64,000 nt of DNA from Paenibacillus phytohabitans (GTDB taxonomy: Bacteria; Bacillota; Bacilli; Paenibacillales; Paenibacillaceae): NCBI RefSeq assembly GCF_013141775.1, contig NZ_WHOB01000062.1:310001-374000 (forward strand), written 5' to 3'. A program made the position numbers and the translations under genes. Under the pieces are notes generated by a model, which searched no databases, had not been told where the DNA came from, and was given only the letters and a program-made list of their open reading frames with translations. Shown piece after piece: positions 1-8,640 of the stretch; the stretch's first letter is position 1, and each line of letters begins with the position of its first letter.

Positions 1-103
1 GATGTTAGGTTTGAGATTTATAATGACGACAGCCAAAAAATAAAAACAAGAACATTTGATACTGTGAGCGGCCTAATGTTCGGAACTTGGGGAGGAATAA
101 AGC

Positions 104-1528
104 ATGTCGGTTGAAAAAGTATTGCAGACGATCAAGGAGAACAATATCGAATGGGTGGATTTCCGGTTTGTAGATTTGGGTGGACGTGCTCACCACATCT
201 CGCTGCCAGCATCCGCAGTTGAAGAAGAAACATTTGAGAATGGTGTAGCATTTGATGGTTCTTCCATTACAGGGTTCCGGGGTATTGAAGAGTCGGACAT
301 GGTAATGATGCCTGATCCAAGCACTACATACATCGATCCTTTTACAGCTCACCCAACGCTTAACATCATGTGTGACATTTTCACACCGGATGGCGAACGT
401 TACGAGCGTGACCCGCGCGGTATCGCTGTGAAGGCTGAAGAGTTCCTGCAATCCAGCGGTGTAGGTACAGCGGCATTCTTCGCACCTGAGTCTGAATTCT
501 TCATCTTCGACGATGTTCGTTATGAGAGCGGAATGAACAGCTCTTCCTACTTCGTTGATTCCGAAGAAGCAGCTTGGAACACTGGCCGTAAAGACGAAGG
601 CGGCAACCTCGCATTCAAAGTAGGCGTTAAAGGCGGATACGTGCCTGTAGCTCCAGTGGATTCCCAACAGGATATCCGCAGTGAAATGTGCCGTTTGCTT
701 GCTGAAGCAGGCCTTGAAATCGAACGCCATCACCATGAAGTGGCGACTGCAGGCCAGGCGGAAATCAACTTCCGTTTTGACACCCTGAAGAAAACAGCTG
801 ACAATCTCCTGACTTACAAATACATTGTGCAGAACACTGCACGTCAATACGGCAAGGTAGCAACCTTCATGCCAAAACCGCTGTTCGGTGATAACGGTAG
901 CGGTATGCACGTTCACCAGTCGATCTTCAACGGCAGCGAGCCATTGTTCTACGAAAAAGGCTCTTATGCTAACCTGAGTGAATTGGCTCTGCACTACATC
1001 GGCGGTATCCTGTATCATGCTCCTGCATTGATCGCGCTGACTAACCCAAGCACCAACTCGTTCAAACGTCTGGTTCCTGGTTATGAAGCACCAGTTAACC
1101 TTGTTTACTCCAAGGGTAACCGTTCCGCTGCTGTCCGTATCCCGGTAGCTGCTGTAACACCTAAGGGCTGTCGTATCGAATTCCGTACACCTGACTCCAC
1201 GGCTAACCCTTACCTGGCATTCTCCGCAATGCTGATGGCGGGACTGGACGGAATCAAGAAGAAGATCAACCCTGAAGAAATGGGTTACGGTCCACTGGAC
1301 AAGAACATCTACGAATTGTCTGATGCAGACAAAGAGAAGATCCGCAGCGTTCCAGGTACACTGGACGAAGCACTTGACGCTCTGGAAGCTGACTACGAGT
1401 TCCTTACAGAAGGCGGCGTGTTCACTAAGGACTTCATCGATAACTACATCGCTCTGAAACGTTCTGAAGCTCAAGCCGTTGCGATTCGTGTTCATCCGCA
1501 TGAATACTCCCTGTACTTTGATGTATAA
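104..1528 (+). CDS. glnA: Type I glutamine synthetase (GSI-beta-like)
   Basis: Cytoplasmic ATP-dependent ligase that makes glutamine from glutamate and ammonia. The 474-residue protein shows GS landmarks: the DGSSITGF stretch near residue 50, APESEFF near 128, the KGGYVPVAPVDS segment, HHHEVATAGQ near 210, the FGDNGSGMHVH active-site segment and NRSAAVRIP. It contains the roughly 25-residue insertion of the beta subtype and the motif KNIYEL, whose Tyr403 aligns with the tyrosine adenylylated in enteric enzymes. Bacillus GlnA is normally the alpha subtype without this insertion, so this may be a second GS. ATG with GGAGGAATA upstream; a strong terminator follows directly, so it is probably monocistronic. 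No glnR lies next to it in the window. The 498-codon open frame on the opposite strand is a shadow. Confidence 0.96.
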   Translation: MSVEKVLQTIKENNIEWVDFRFVDLGGRAHHISLPASAVEEETFENGVAFDGSSITGFRGIEESDMVMMPDPSTTYIDPFTAHPTLNIMCDIFTPDGERYERDPRGIAVKAEEFLQSSGVGTAAFFAPESEFFIFDDVRYESGMNSSSYFVDSEEAAWNTGRKDEGGNLAFKVGVKGGYVPVAPVDSQQDIRSEMCRLLAEAGLEIERHHHEVATAGQAEINFRFDTLKKTADNLLTYKYIVQNTARQYGKVATFMPKPLFGDNGSGMHVHQSIFNGSEPLFYEKGSYANLSELALHYIGGILYHAPALIALTNPSTNSFKRLVPGYEAPVNLVYSKGNRSAAVRIPVAAVTPKGCRIEFRTPDSTANPYLAFSAMLMAGLDGIKKKINPEEMGYGPLDKNIYELSDADKEKIRSVPGTLDEALDALEADYEFLTEGGVFTKDFIDNYIALKRSEAQAVAIRVHPHEYSLYFDV

Positions 1529-1560
1529 GATAAGTTAACTTGAATAGAGCTTGATGAAGA

Positions 1561-1597
1561 AGCCCCCGAAATCTATTGATTCCGGGGGCTTTTTTTG
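1561..1597 (+). terminator. Rho-independent terminator after glnA
   Basis: Perfect 10-bp stem AGCCCCCGAA / TCCGGGGGCT with a 10-nt loop, followed by seven T residues. It lies 33 bp after the glnA stop. Confidence 0.93.
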
Positions 1598-1775
1598 TTG
1601 TGCTCTGGACACCAAAGCTGTACCTGTCCCGCCTATCAGTTGTGCCGAGCTATTCTGTATCTGTACGGGGAAGTAACTGGTATGGCCACAAATGATTGTA
1701 GGATAGCGGTATTGGCGGAACGGGGCGGTTGCAAAGGCCGGGTAGCTAATCGTGCCGGGACGGAGGAACATCAGT

Positions 1776-1990
1776 AACTTCACGCGGACTGAGAGGGCGC
1801 TATTTCGTCAAAAAAAACCATAACGGGGTCTAAACGGACTGAGATTCCGTTATGTTGTTCATTCGAGCCCGAAATGAGGGGGAGATGCTCATTTAAAGGA
1901 ATCTGAGTCCGCTTGGCTAAAAAATAAGCCGAATTGGATCAAATAACGGATTCTCAGTCCGACTCTCTAACTTAGGGAGCGTGGAGAGTC
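1776..1990. repeat. Intergenic repeat block with CGGACTGAG motifs in both orientations
   Basis: The gap between glnA and the GH94 gene (1529-2370) holds no credible gene. Four related motifs are visible: GCGGACTGAGAGGGC near 1783, ACGGACTGAGATTCCGTTAT near 1831, GGAATCTGAGTCCGC near 1899 and AACGGATTCTCAGTCCG near 1944. The first two are direct and the last two inverted, so the block can fold back on itself. The rest of the gap (1990-2340) is A+T-rich and only has the operator-like palindrome listed next. The 60- and 72-codon open frames here have no ribosome binding site. Confidence 0.55.
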
Positions 1991-2307
1991 CAGTCCGGCA
2001 TGCTTATGAGTAGTCGTGATTTCGTGATTTTTCGTGTTATTTAATAGAATATATTCTATTAAATCTCAACTTGATCATATATAACGTTTACATTTCATGT
2101 GTATTTCAGATGTGTGAAATTTCACGCTTGTTTGTACTATGTTTAAGTCAGATTTATATAGAATATAAGACTGATAACGAAAGTGGTTTCGTCACGGATG
2201 AAATACACATAAAGGCCGTAATGTCAGCTTTTATAGTAACAATTTTGCACATTATAGAACATGAAAAAAACCTTTACAAAGATTTATAACGATGCAATAA
2301 TGAAAAA

Positions 2308-2321
2308 CGAAACCGATTTCG
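2308..2321. promoter_or_regulatory. LacI-type operator candidate upstream of the GH94 gene
   Basis: CGAAACCGATTTCG is a near-palindrome centred on CG (half-sites GAAAC/GATTTC), like operators bound by LacI-family sugar repressors. It lies about 50 bp before the start codon. The matching repressor is not in the window. Confidence 0.35.
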
Positions 2322-2370
2322 GAAAGTTCAAAATGCAATCTATCTTTGTAGTAGAGAGAGGATGAATACA

Positions 2371-5115
2371 GTGAATCACGATCACAAGATAAAATCAGGC
2401 TGGAGCTTCACCGGCAATAATGGGGATTTCAGACTGGAGCAGCCGGACCGGAGCAGTTTTTTATATTTTCCGCTGGTGAATGAGGGGGGCATGATGTCCT
2501 CGGTCAGCCCGAAGCTGCATGGTCAGGTGACTTCAGGTCATAATACATTCCTTACTCCGCCGCTCTCTGTGGAGGATCTGCACAATTCCCGCGCTTCCCG
2601 CAATTTCTGGGTATATATCGAAGGACAAGGCGCATGGTCAGCTACGGGAGACTCCGCCCGGCAGAATTCCGCGGTATATGGCGAGGGTGCTGATGAATCT
2701 CTGCTGGAAGCCGGACTGTTATGGCATAAAGTGACCCGGGGCAATAAGGAGCTGGGGGTAGGAGCACAGATCACGAGCTTCGTACCTTGCGGTAATGACA
2801 AAGTAGAGCTGATGAAGGTTGTGCTGACAAACAGCGGCACGAAGGAGCTCACGCTGACTCCGACGGCTGCCATTCCGCTGTATGCGCGCTCTGCAGATGA
2901 TCTGCGGGATCACCGTCATGTTACTTCGCTGCTGAACCGGACTTATACATCCGCTTACGGAGTGGAGGTACAGCCGGCACTTTCCTTCGACGAACGCGGG
3001 CACCGGGTAAATCATACCTCTTACGGGGTATTTGGTGCTGCGGAAGGTGGAGCACAGCCGGTTGGCTTCTTCCCGGTGCAGGAGGAGTTCATCGGTGAAG
3101 GCGGAAGCCTGGACTGGCCGGAAGCGGTGGTACGCAATCTGGCTCCGGAGATTGGTGAAGGGGGCGGAATACACAAGGAAGGGTATGAAGCGCTTGGCGG
3201 ACTGCGTTTTGCCGAGATTACACTAGCTCCAGGACAGAGCCATTCCTATGTAGTTGTACTTGCGATAGAGAATGACAGAATCGGCGTGCCGGCATTGATG
3301 GCCAAGTATGGCTCAACCGCTGCTTTTGATGCGTTATTGGAGGAGAATAAGACCTTCTGGGCAGAAAAAGTGAATACAGTAGAGTTCCATACGGGAGATC
3401 ATGCCGCTGATGAATGGATGAAATGGGTAACTCTGCAGCCCGTGCTGCGCAGACTGTACGGCAACTCCTTCCTGCCTTATCATGACTATGGAAGAGGCGG
3501 CCGCGGCTGGCGTGATCTCTGGCAGGACTGTCTCGCTCTGCTGATCATGGAGCCTGCTGATGTGCGCAGCCTGCTGCTGAACAATTATGCCGGTGTCAGA
3601 ATCGACGGCAGTAATGCAACGATCATCGGGCAGCAGCCTGGTGAATTCATAGCGGACCGTAATAATATTCCCCGCGTCTGGATGGATCACGGTGCATGGC
3701 CGTTCCTAACCACGATGCTGTATCTTGATCAGAGTGGTGATCTCGACTTCCTGCTGCAGGAGCAGACCTATTTCCGGGATTCCTTCATGAGCCGCTGCAA
3801 GGAACGCGATACGTCCTGGGAGCCCGGAGCCGGCAGCAGCCTGCGGACTGCAGCAGGTGAAGTATATACAGGCACCATTCTGGAGCATATCCTGCTGCAG
3901 AACCTGGTTCCATTCTTCAATGTGGGTGAGCATAACAATATTCTGCTTGAAGGTGCTGACTGGAATGACGGCCTGGATATGGCCGCCCAGCGGGGTGAAA
4001 GTGTAACCTTCACCGCTTTCTACGCCAGCAATCTGCTGGATCTCTCCCGGCTGCTGATCACGCTTAAGGAACGTACCGGTGGAGACACCCTGGAGCTCGC
4101 GGAAGAAATGAAGCTGCTGCTGGATTCGCTTGGCGAATCTATTGATTATGAATCTATCCCTGCCAAACACGGGCTGCTGGACCGCTACTATGCCGCAGCA
4201 CCGAATAAGGTTAGCGGAATCCGTACCCAGCTGAAGCTGGAGCAGGTTGCAGCAGATCTGGCCCGCAAAGCGGAATGGATCTTCGATCACCTGCGCCGCA
4301 ATGAATGGGTAACAAGCGGGCATGGCGACGGCTGGTTCAACGGCTATTACAATAATGACGGGGAACGTGTGGAGGGTGAGTTCGCTGAAGGTACCCGCAT
4401 GACGTTGACCGGGCAGGTCTTCCCGCTGCTGGGTCATGCTGCTGCACCGGAGCAGATTGCAAGCATTGTCTCGGCGGTGGAGCGCAATCTGTTCGATGAC
4501 AAAATCGGCTACCGGCTGAACAGCAACTTCGGCGGTATTCAGCAGAATCTGGGCCGTGCGTTCGGCTTCGCCTTTGGCCACAAAGAGAATGGAGCCATGT
4601 TCAGCCACATGACTGTAATGTACGGCAACGCGCTGTATAAACGCGGATTTGTTAAAGAAGGCCGTAAAGTACTCGATTCGCTGTACAGCCTGAGCGCGGA
4701 CTTTGAAGTCAGCAGGATGTACCCGGGTATCCCGGAATATATCAACGAGCAGGGCAGAGGGATGTATACGTATCTGACCGGTTCGGCAAGCTGGATGCTG
4801 CTGACGATGGTCACGGAAGTATTCGGTGTCAAAGGCAAGCTTGGTGATCTGCTGCTGCAGCCAAAACTGGTTAAAGAACAGTTTGATGCTGAAGCCCGTG
4901 CATCTATCAAAACTATCTTTGCCGGACGCGAGCTGAAAGTCGTCTATACGGCTTCAGGAAGCGCTGAATACGGAGAGTACCAAATACATGCTGCGAAGCT
5001 GGACGGGGCTGAAGTAACGCTTCAGCGCGTCTCAGAAGGGGCTGTGATCTCGCGTAGCCTGCTGAGCGCCCTGCCTGAAGGCCAAGTCCATCTGCTGGAG
5101 GTTGAACTGGCGTAA
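2371..5115 (+). CDS. GH94 disaccharide phosphorylase, laminaribiose/cellobiose phosphorylase-like
   Basis: Cytoplasmic enzyme expected to phosphorolyse a beta-glucoside disaccharide to glucose 1-phosphate plus glucose. About 914 residues: an N-terminal beta-sandwich supersandwich domain (about 1-330), then an (alpha/alpha)6 barrel. The GH94 catalytic segment GADWNDGLD is present; the second Asp of DWND (residue 533 from the GTG) is the predicted general acid. DYGRGGRGWRDLWQDCLALL is the conserved barrel entry. Length is nearer that of laminaribiose phosphorylases than of the roughly 810-residue cellobiose phosphorylases, so the substrate may be a beta-1,3-disaccharide (inference). Start: an ATG at 2362 touches the GAGAGAGG site, so the in-frame GTG at 2371, 9 nt after it, is preferred. 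A LacI-like palindrome lies upstream. Confidence 0.85.
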   Translation: MNHDHKIKSGWSFTGNNGDFRLEQPDRSSFLYFPLVNEGGMMSSVSPKLHGQVTSGHNTFLTPPLSVEDLHNSRASRNFWVYIEGQGAWSATGDSARQNSAVYGEGADESLLEAGLLWHKVTRGNKELGVGAQITSFVPCGNDKVELMKVVLTNSGTKELTLTPTAAIPLYARSADDLRDHRHVTSLLNRTYTSAYGVEVQPALSFDERGHRVNHTSYGVFGAAEGGAQPVGFFPVQEEFIGEGGSLDWPEAVVRNLAPEIGEGGGIHKEGYEALGGLRFAEITLAPGQSHSYVVVLAIENDRIGVPALMAKYGSTAAFDALLEENKTFWAEKVNTVEFHTGDHAADEWMKWVTLQPVLRRLYGNSFLPYHDYGRGGRGWRDLWQDCLALLIMEPADVRSLLLNNYAGVRIDGSNATIIGQQPGEFIADRNNIPRVWMDHGAWPFLTTMLYLDQSGDLDFLLQEQTYFRDSFMSRCKERDTSWEPGAGSSLRTAAGEVYTGTILEHILLQNLVPFFNVGEHNNILLEGADWNDGLDMAAQRGESVTFTAFYASNLLDLSRLLITLKERTGGDTLELAEEMKLLLDSLGESIDYESIPAKHGLLDRYYAAAPNKVSGIRTQLKLEQVAADLARKAEWIFDHLRRNEWVTSGHGDGWFNGYYNNDGERVEGEFAEGTRMTLTGQVFPLLGHAAAPEQIASIVSAVERNLFDDKIGYRLNSNFGGIQQNLGRAFGFAFGHKENGAMFSHMTVMYGNALYKRGFVKEGRKVLDSLYSLSADFEVSRMYPGIPEYINEQGRGMYTYLTGSASWMLLTMVTEVFGVKGKLGDLLLQPKLVKEQFDAEARASIKTIFAGRELKVVYTASGSAEYGEYQIHAAKLDGAEVTLQRVSEGAVISRSLLSALPEGQVHLLEVELA

Positions 5116-5137
5116 CGCCGGACGATAGGAATTTAAG

Positions 5138-5176
5138 ACGCCTGCTCTGCCGGTCCGCCGGGAGTGGGCGTTTTCA
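5138..5176 (+). terminator. Weak terminator-like hairpin after the GH94 gene
   Basis: ACGCCTGCTCTGCCGG pairs, with bulges, to CCGGGAGTGGGCGT and is followed by a short T run. The stem is imperfect. Confidence 0.4.
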
Positions 5177-5295
5177 TATGAGATGCCCTATAAACAGTGC
5201 AGTAGCTGCGGACAAGAGCGTAACTTCAGGAAACCTGCAGGAAATTGCAGCCGGAAGCTTGTGTATTCCCCGTAATAACGGGTAAGCTTAGAATC

Positions 5296-5340
5296 CATAG
5301 GTTAAGCATAGGTCGATCATAGGCCAAACATAGAAAGTAG
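5296..5340. repeat. Four CATAG direct repeats at exactly 11-bp spacing
   Basis: CATAG starts at 5296, 5307, 5318 and 5329; the first three continue as CATAGG. The spacing is one helical turn and the array ends just before the ribosome binding site of the next gene. This layout suits side-by-side binding of a regulator, but a chance microrepeat cannot be excluded. Confidence 0.4.
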
Positions 5341-5356
5341 AAAGGAAGGGCATTAA

Positions 5357-6241
5357 GTGGCACATATTCTATCAAACGGAATACTTACAGTGGAGATAGC
5401 AGAGCCGGGAGCATATAGCGGCACCCGGTTTGATTGGAGCGGTTTTATTACAGGAGTGACTCTGGAGCAGGGGGGGCATACCTTTTGTGTGCCGGAGAGT
5501 CTGGTTCCGGGACAGGGCAGCGGAGGCATAGGCTTGTGCAATGAGTTCGCCATTTCCCGGGCAATCGGCTATGAGGATGCCGCTGCCGGTGAGTGGTTCC
5601 CGAAGCCCGGGGTCGGGCTGCTGCAGAAGCAGAGCGATGAAGCATACGATTTTTTCGGGAAGTATCCGCTTATTCCCTTCACCATAAATCAAGAGCTCAG
5701 CAGGCATTCGGTCACTTACACCGTCCAGCCGATGGAGTGCCAGGGCTACAGTATGCGGCTGACTAAGACGATTACGCTGAATGAGGACCGGCTGGATATT
5801 GCCTACGGGATCGAGAATGTAGGGGACAAGCCGCTGCGCATAGAGGAATATATTCATAACTTTGTCGGAATCAACGGCGCGGCTGTCGGCGGGGAATATG
5901 AGCTGAGGCTGCCGGGCACACTCCGTATTGCAGCGCCGGAATCCTCATATACGGACAATTTGCTAAGCGTGTCCGGTAACAGTCTTACATGGAAGGAGGA
6001 GCCGGACCGTCCCTTCTATTGCAGGCTGGAGGGCTGGGAGAACGCGGCGGCTGATCATTATTGGGAGCTCGTCCATAAGCCAAGCGGCGCCGGAATCCGG
6101 GAGAGCGGGGATTTCACGGCGGAACGGATCATTCTATGGGGGGAGAAACATGTAATTTCTCCCGAGGTTTTTATTGACATCACCATTTTACCGCGTCACA
6201 GCAAGGGTTGGAAGCGCAGCTATCAATTTTTTGCCTCCTGA
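5357..6241 (+). CDS. Aldose 1-epimerase-like (galactose-mutarotase fold) protein
   Basis: 294 residues with the broad all-beta pattern of mutarotase-like proteins: an early SNGILTVEI strand, TRFDWSGFITGV near residue 22, a long series of beta strands and a C-terminal HVISPEVFIDI segment. I see no clear match to the catalytic His/Glu set of true aldose 1-epimerases, so an activity on a free sugar is uncertain; it may bind or epimerise an unusual hexose. GTG start with AAGGAAGGG 7 nt upstream. It follows the GH94 gene in the same direction by 241 bp and is preceded by the 11-bp CATAG array, so it probably has its own promoter. Confidence 0.65.
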   Translation: MAHILSNGILTVEIAEPGAYSGTRFDWSGFITGVTLEQGGHTFCVPESLVPGQGSGGIGLCNEFAISRAIGYEDAAAGEWFPKPGVGLLQKQSDEAYDFFGKYPLIPFTINQELSRHSVTYTVQPMECQGYSMRLTKTITLNEDRLDIAYGIENVGDKPLRIEEYIHNFVGINGAAVGGEYELRLPGTLRIAAPESSYTDNLLSVSGNSLTWKEEPDRPFYCRLEGWENAAADHYWELVHKPSGAGIRESGDFTAERIILWGEKHVISPEVFIDITILPRHSKGWKRSYQFFAS

Positions 6242-6351
6242 AGCCTGCCCTAGCTTACCTCCTATGTGAATAATTATACTTGCTGCTGTTTAATGTTATC
6301 TGCTATCATAGCGATATCCATATTCATAGGAGAGAAAGGGTGGGAGTAATT

Positions 6352-7440
6352 TTGAGCAAGAGAGCATACAATTTTAATGCCGGACCGGCGGCACTGCCGC
6401 TTACAGTATTGGAACGTGCACAAGCGGAGTTTGTTGAATTCCGGGAGAGCGGAATGTCTATTATGGAGATGTCACACCGCGGAGCTATATACGAATCCGT
6501 GCATAATGAAGCTCAGGAACGCCTGCTTTCACTCCTCGGCAATCCGCAAGGCTACAAGGTATTGTTCATTCAAGGCGGAGCAAGCACACAATTCGCTATG
6601 GTTCCGATGAACTTCATCTCTGCAGGCCAGGTCGGCAGCTATGTCATGACAGGAAGCTGGGCGGATAAGGCCCTGAAGGAAGCCAAGCTGGCAGGCGGCG
6701 GGCATGTTGCCGCATCCTCAGAGGATAAGAAGTTCCTGGCGATTCCGGAGCTTGGCAGCATCAAGGCTGCTGACAATGCCGCATATCTGCATGTTACCTC
6801 GAATGAAACGATTGAAGGGACACAATACGCAGAGTACCCGGATGCCGGTTCTATTCCGCTGATCGCAGATATGTCCAGTGACATTCTGAGCCGTTCCTTC
6901 GACATCAACAAATTCGGTCTGATCTATGCAGGTGCGCAAAAGAATCTGGGACCTTCGGGCGTCACTGTAGTGATCGCCAAGGAAGAGCTGATTTCCAGTT
7001 CTCCTGCGAATATTCCGACGATTCTGCGGTATGATACACATTATAAGAACAACTCTCTCTACAATACGCCGCCATCCTTCTCTGTATATATGGTTAATGA
7101 AGTGTTAAAATGGATTGAGGAACAGGGCGGGCTTGCCGGTACCGAAGCCAAGAACCGTGATAAAGCAGGTCTCCTCTATGACTATATCGACGGCAGTGAC
7201 GGCTTCTACCGCGGAGTTGCGGAAGAAGGCAGCCGTTCCATTATGAATGTAACGTTCCGGATGCAATCGGAGGAGCTGGAGAAGCAGTTCATCAAGGCTT
7301 CCGAAGCGGAAGGATTCGTTGGCCTCAAAGGCCACCGCAGCGTTGGCGGCTTGCGTGCCTCCATCTATAATGCGGTTCCTCATGAGAGTGTTAAGGCACT
7401 TGCCGATTTCATGAAGCATTTCCAGCAAACTCAAGGTTAA
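6352..7440 (+). CDS. serC: Phosphoserine aminotransferase
   Basis: PLP enzyme of serine synthesis (3-phosphohydroxypyruvate to phosphoserine; class V aminotransferase fold). The 362-residue protein opens with the family signature RAYNFNAGPAALP, has the FIQGGAS phosphate/PLP segment near 76, and the lysine region YAGAQKNLGPSG, whose Lys should form the Schiff base with PLP. The C-terminus carries GHRSVGGLRASIYNA, typical of SerC. The open frame begins further upstream, but the TTG at 6352 places the NFNAG signature at the usual position and has GGGTGGGAG just before it. A terminator follows. No serA or serB lies beside it. Confidence 0.93.
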   Translation: MSKRAYNFNAGPAALPLTVLERAQAEFVEFRESGMSIMEMSHRGAIYESVHNEAQERLLSLLGNPQGYKVLFIQGGASTQFAMVPMNFISAGQVGSYVMTGSWADKALKEAKLAGGGHVAASSEDKKFLAIPELGSIKAADNAAYLHVTSNETIEGTQYAEYPDAGSIPLIADMSSDILSRSFDINKFGLIYAGAQKNLGPSGVTVVIAKEELISSSPANIPTILRYDTHYKNNSLYNTPPSFSVYMVNEVLKWIEEQGGLAGTEAKNRDKAGLLYDYIDGSDGFYRGVAEEGSRSIMNVTFRMQSEELEKQFIKASEAEGFVGLKGHRSVGGLRASIYNAVPHESVKALADFMKHFQQTQG

Positions 7441-7455
7441 TGAAAGAACGCTCCT

Positions 7456-7487
7456 GACCTTCCGCCTGGCGGTGGAGGGTCTTCTTC
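7456..7487 (+). terminator. Terminator after serC
   Basis: GACCTTCCGCC, loop TGGC, GGTGGAGGGTC, then CTTCTT. The stem pairs well but the tail is mixed C/T. Confidence 0.7.
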
Positions 7488-7599
7488 TTGCCCGCAGCTC
7501 AGGATTTCCGGGGTCCGCCTGTACCTGGAGTCATCATCAAGAATTCATTACAGGGCCAAGTAAGTCTTTAGGACCCTACAGAGAGGAAGCATCCGAATT

Positions 7600-8064
7600 A
7601 TGGCATTACACATTGTGCTCGTAGAACCGGAAATTCCGGCGAACACAGGCAATATTGCCCGCACCTGTGCGGCTACGGGAACCCATCTCCATCTCGTGCG
7701 TCCCCTCGGTTTCCGTACAGATGATGCAACACTGAAACGTGCCGGACTCGATTATTGGCATGCGGTAACTATTGAGTATCATGATTCCTTCAGTGAAGTA
7801 CTTGAGAAGTATAAGGAGGGCCGCTTCTTCTACGCCACCACTAAGGCGGAGAAGCGTTATACGGATTTCACCTTTCAGGATGGTGATTTCTTTGTGTTCG
7901 GCAAGGAAACCAAGGGACTGCCCGCAGATATTCTGGAAGCCGGCAAGGAAACCAGAATGCGCATGCCGATGAGCGAAGCAGTAAGATCGCTTAATTTATC
8001 TAATTCTGCAGCGATTATTGTTTATGAAGCACTCCGGCAGATGGATTTCCCGCAACTTTTCTAA
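7600..8064 (+). CDS. trmL: tRNA (cytidine(34)-2'-O)-methyltransferase
   Basis: SPOUT-class methyltransferase that adds a 2'-O-methyl group to the wobble base of leucine tRNAs using S-adenosylmethionine. At 154 residues it has the usual TrmL length. Family motifs are clear: LVEPEIPANTGNIARTCAA at the N-terminus, FGKETKGLP near 102 and the knot segment RSLNLSNSAAIIVYEALRQ at the C-terminus. The ATG follows an AGAGGAAG site. It sits alone between serC and the abrB-like gene. Confidence 0.94.
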   Translation: MALHIVLVEPEIPANTGNIARTCAATGTHLHLVRPLGFRTDDATLKRAGLDYWHAVTIEYHDSFSEVLEKYKEGRFFYATTKAEKRYTDFTFQDGDFFVFGKETKGLPADILEAGKETRMRMPMSEAVRSLNLSNSAAIIVYEALRQMDFPQLF

Positions 8065-8158
8065 AAGTTGACATCAATTTTTATTTTTTTCAGCAGGATT
8101 CGACATTTTAGTAACGAAATAGTTAATTAGTGCCGAAATAAGTAGTATAGAACGTGAG

Positions 8159-8186
8159 CTTAAGAATGAGAGTTCTCATTCTTAAG
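8159..8186. promoter_or_regulatory. Perfect 13-bp palindrome in front of the abrB-like gene
   Basis: Arm CTTAAGAATGAGA, 2-nt spacer, exact inverse arm ending at 8186, then TTTATCTT. It is A+T-rich and lies 53 bp before the start codon. It may be an operator of the downstream regulator, or a weak terminator for trmL. Confidence 0.5.
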
Positions 8187-8239
8187 TTTATCTTATGTAG
8201 CTACTAATTATCAGTTGAACAGGAGAGTGTAAGTTAGAT

Positions 8240-8494
8240 ATGAAACCTGCTGGCGTTGTACGTAAAGTAGATCAGCTGGGTAGAATTGTTCTGCCTAAGT
8301 CCCTGCGTAAAAGGTATTCAATGAATGAAGGCGACCCTGTAGAAATTCTGGTTCAGGGCGACCATATCATTCTGGAGCGTTACCGTCCGAAATGTGTCTT
8401 TTGCGGAGGTATGGAAGGCGTAAGCGAATATAAAGACCGTTATATTTGTGCAAGCTGCCTTTCGGAAATGACTCAATTGCCAAGACACGCGTAA
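8240..8494 (+). CDS. AbrB/SpoVT-type DNA-binding regulator with zinc-ribbon tail
   Basis: 84-residue regulator. Residues 1-50 form a swapped-hairpin AbrB domain (GVVRKVDQLGRIVLPKSLRKRY, then EGDPVEIL and IILERY), which in Bacillus binds A+T-rich promoters as a tetramer during transition phase. Instead of the usual AbrB multimerisation domain, the C-terminus holds CVFCGG (near 54) and YICASC (near 74), two CxxC pairs able to hold one zinc. Paralogues of this form are known in Firmicutes, but the target genes here are unknown. The start is ATG with AGGAGAG about 10 nt upstream. A perfect palindrome lies in the leader and suggests autoregulation (inference). Confidence 0.85.
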   Translation: MKPAGVVRKVDQLGRIVLPKSLRKRYSMNEGDPVEILVQGDHIILERYRPKCVFCGGMEGVSEYKDRYICASCLSEMTQLPRHA

Positions 8495-8587
8495 GTACAA
8501 ACAGTATTACTATCTACATAGGAGAAGCGCTGAACGGCGTCCTTTAACAGGCTGCTGATTGGAAAAGGCTTTTCTTCACACCAAAAA

Positions 8588-8621
8588 GAGCGCCGCACAT
8601 CAGTGCGGTGCTCCTTTTTTT
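8588..8621 (+). terminator. Terminator after the abrB-like gene
   Basis: GAGCGCCGCAC, loop ATCA, GTGCGGTGCTC, then C and seven T residues. Confidence 0.9.
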
Positions 8622-8640
8622 GTAAACGCTCAGCGGACTC

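Noticed and set aside
5..1501. 498-codon open frame on the minus strand across glnA
   Set aside because: Exact antisense of glnA; the protein has no domain logic and the frame is a by-product of codon bias in the highly expressed gene.
1595..1783. Overlapping 60- and 82-codon frames after the glnA terminator
   Set aside because: They begin in the terminator or run into repeat motifs; no start signals.
2071..2289. 72-codon frame before the GH94 gene
   Set aside because: TTG start without ribosome binding site in A+T-rich leader DNA; more likely promoter region.
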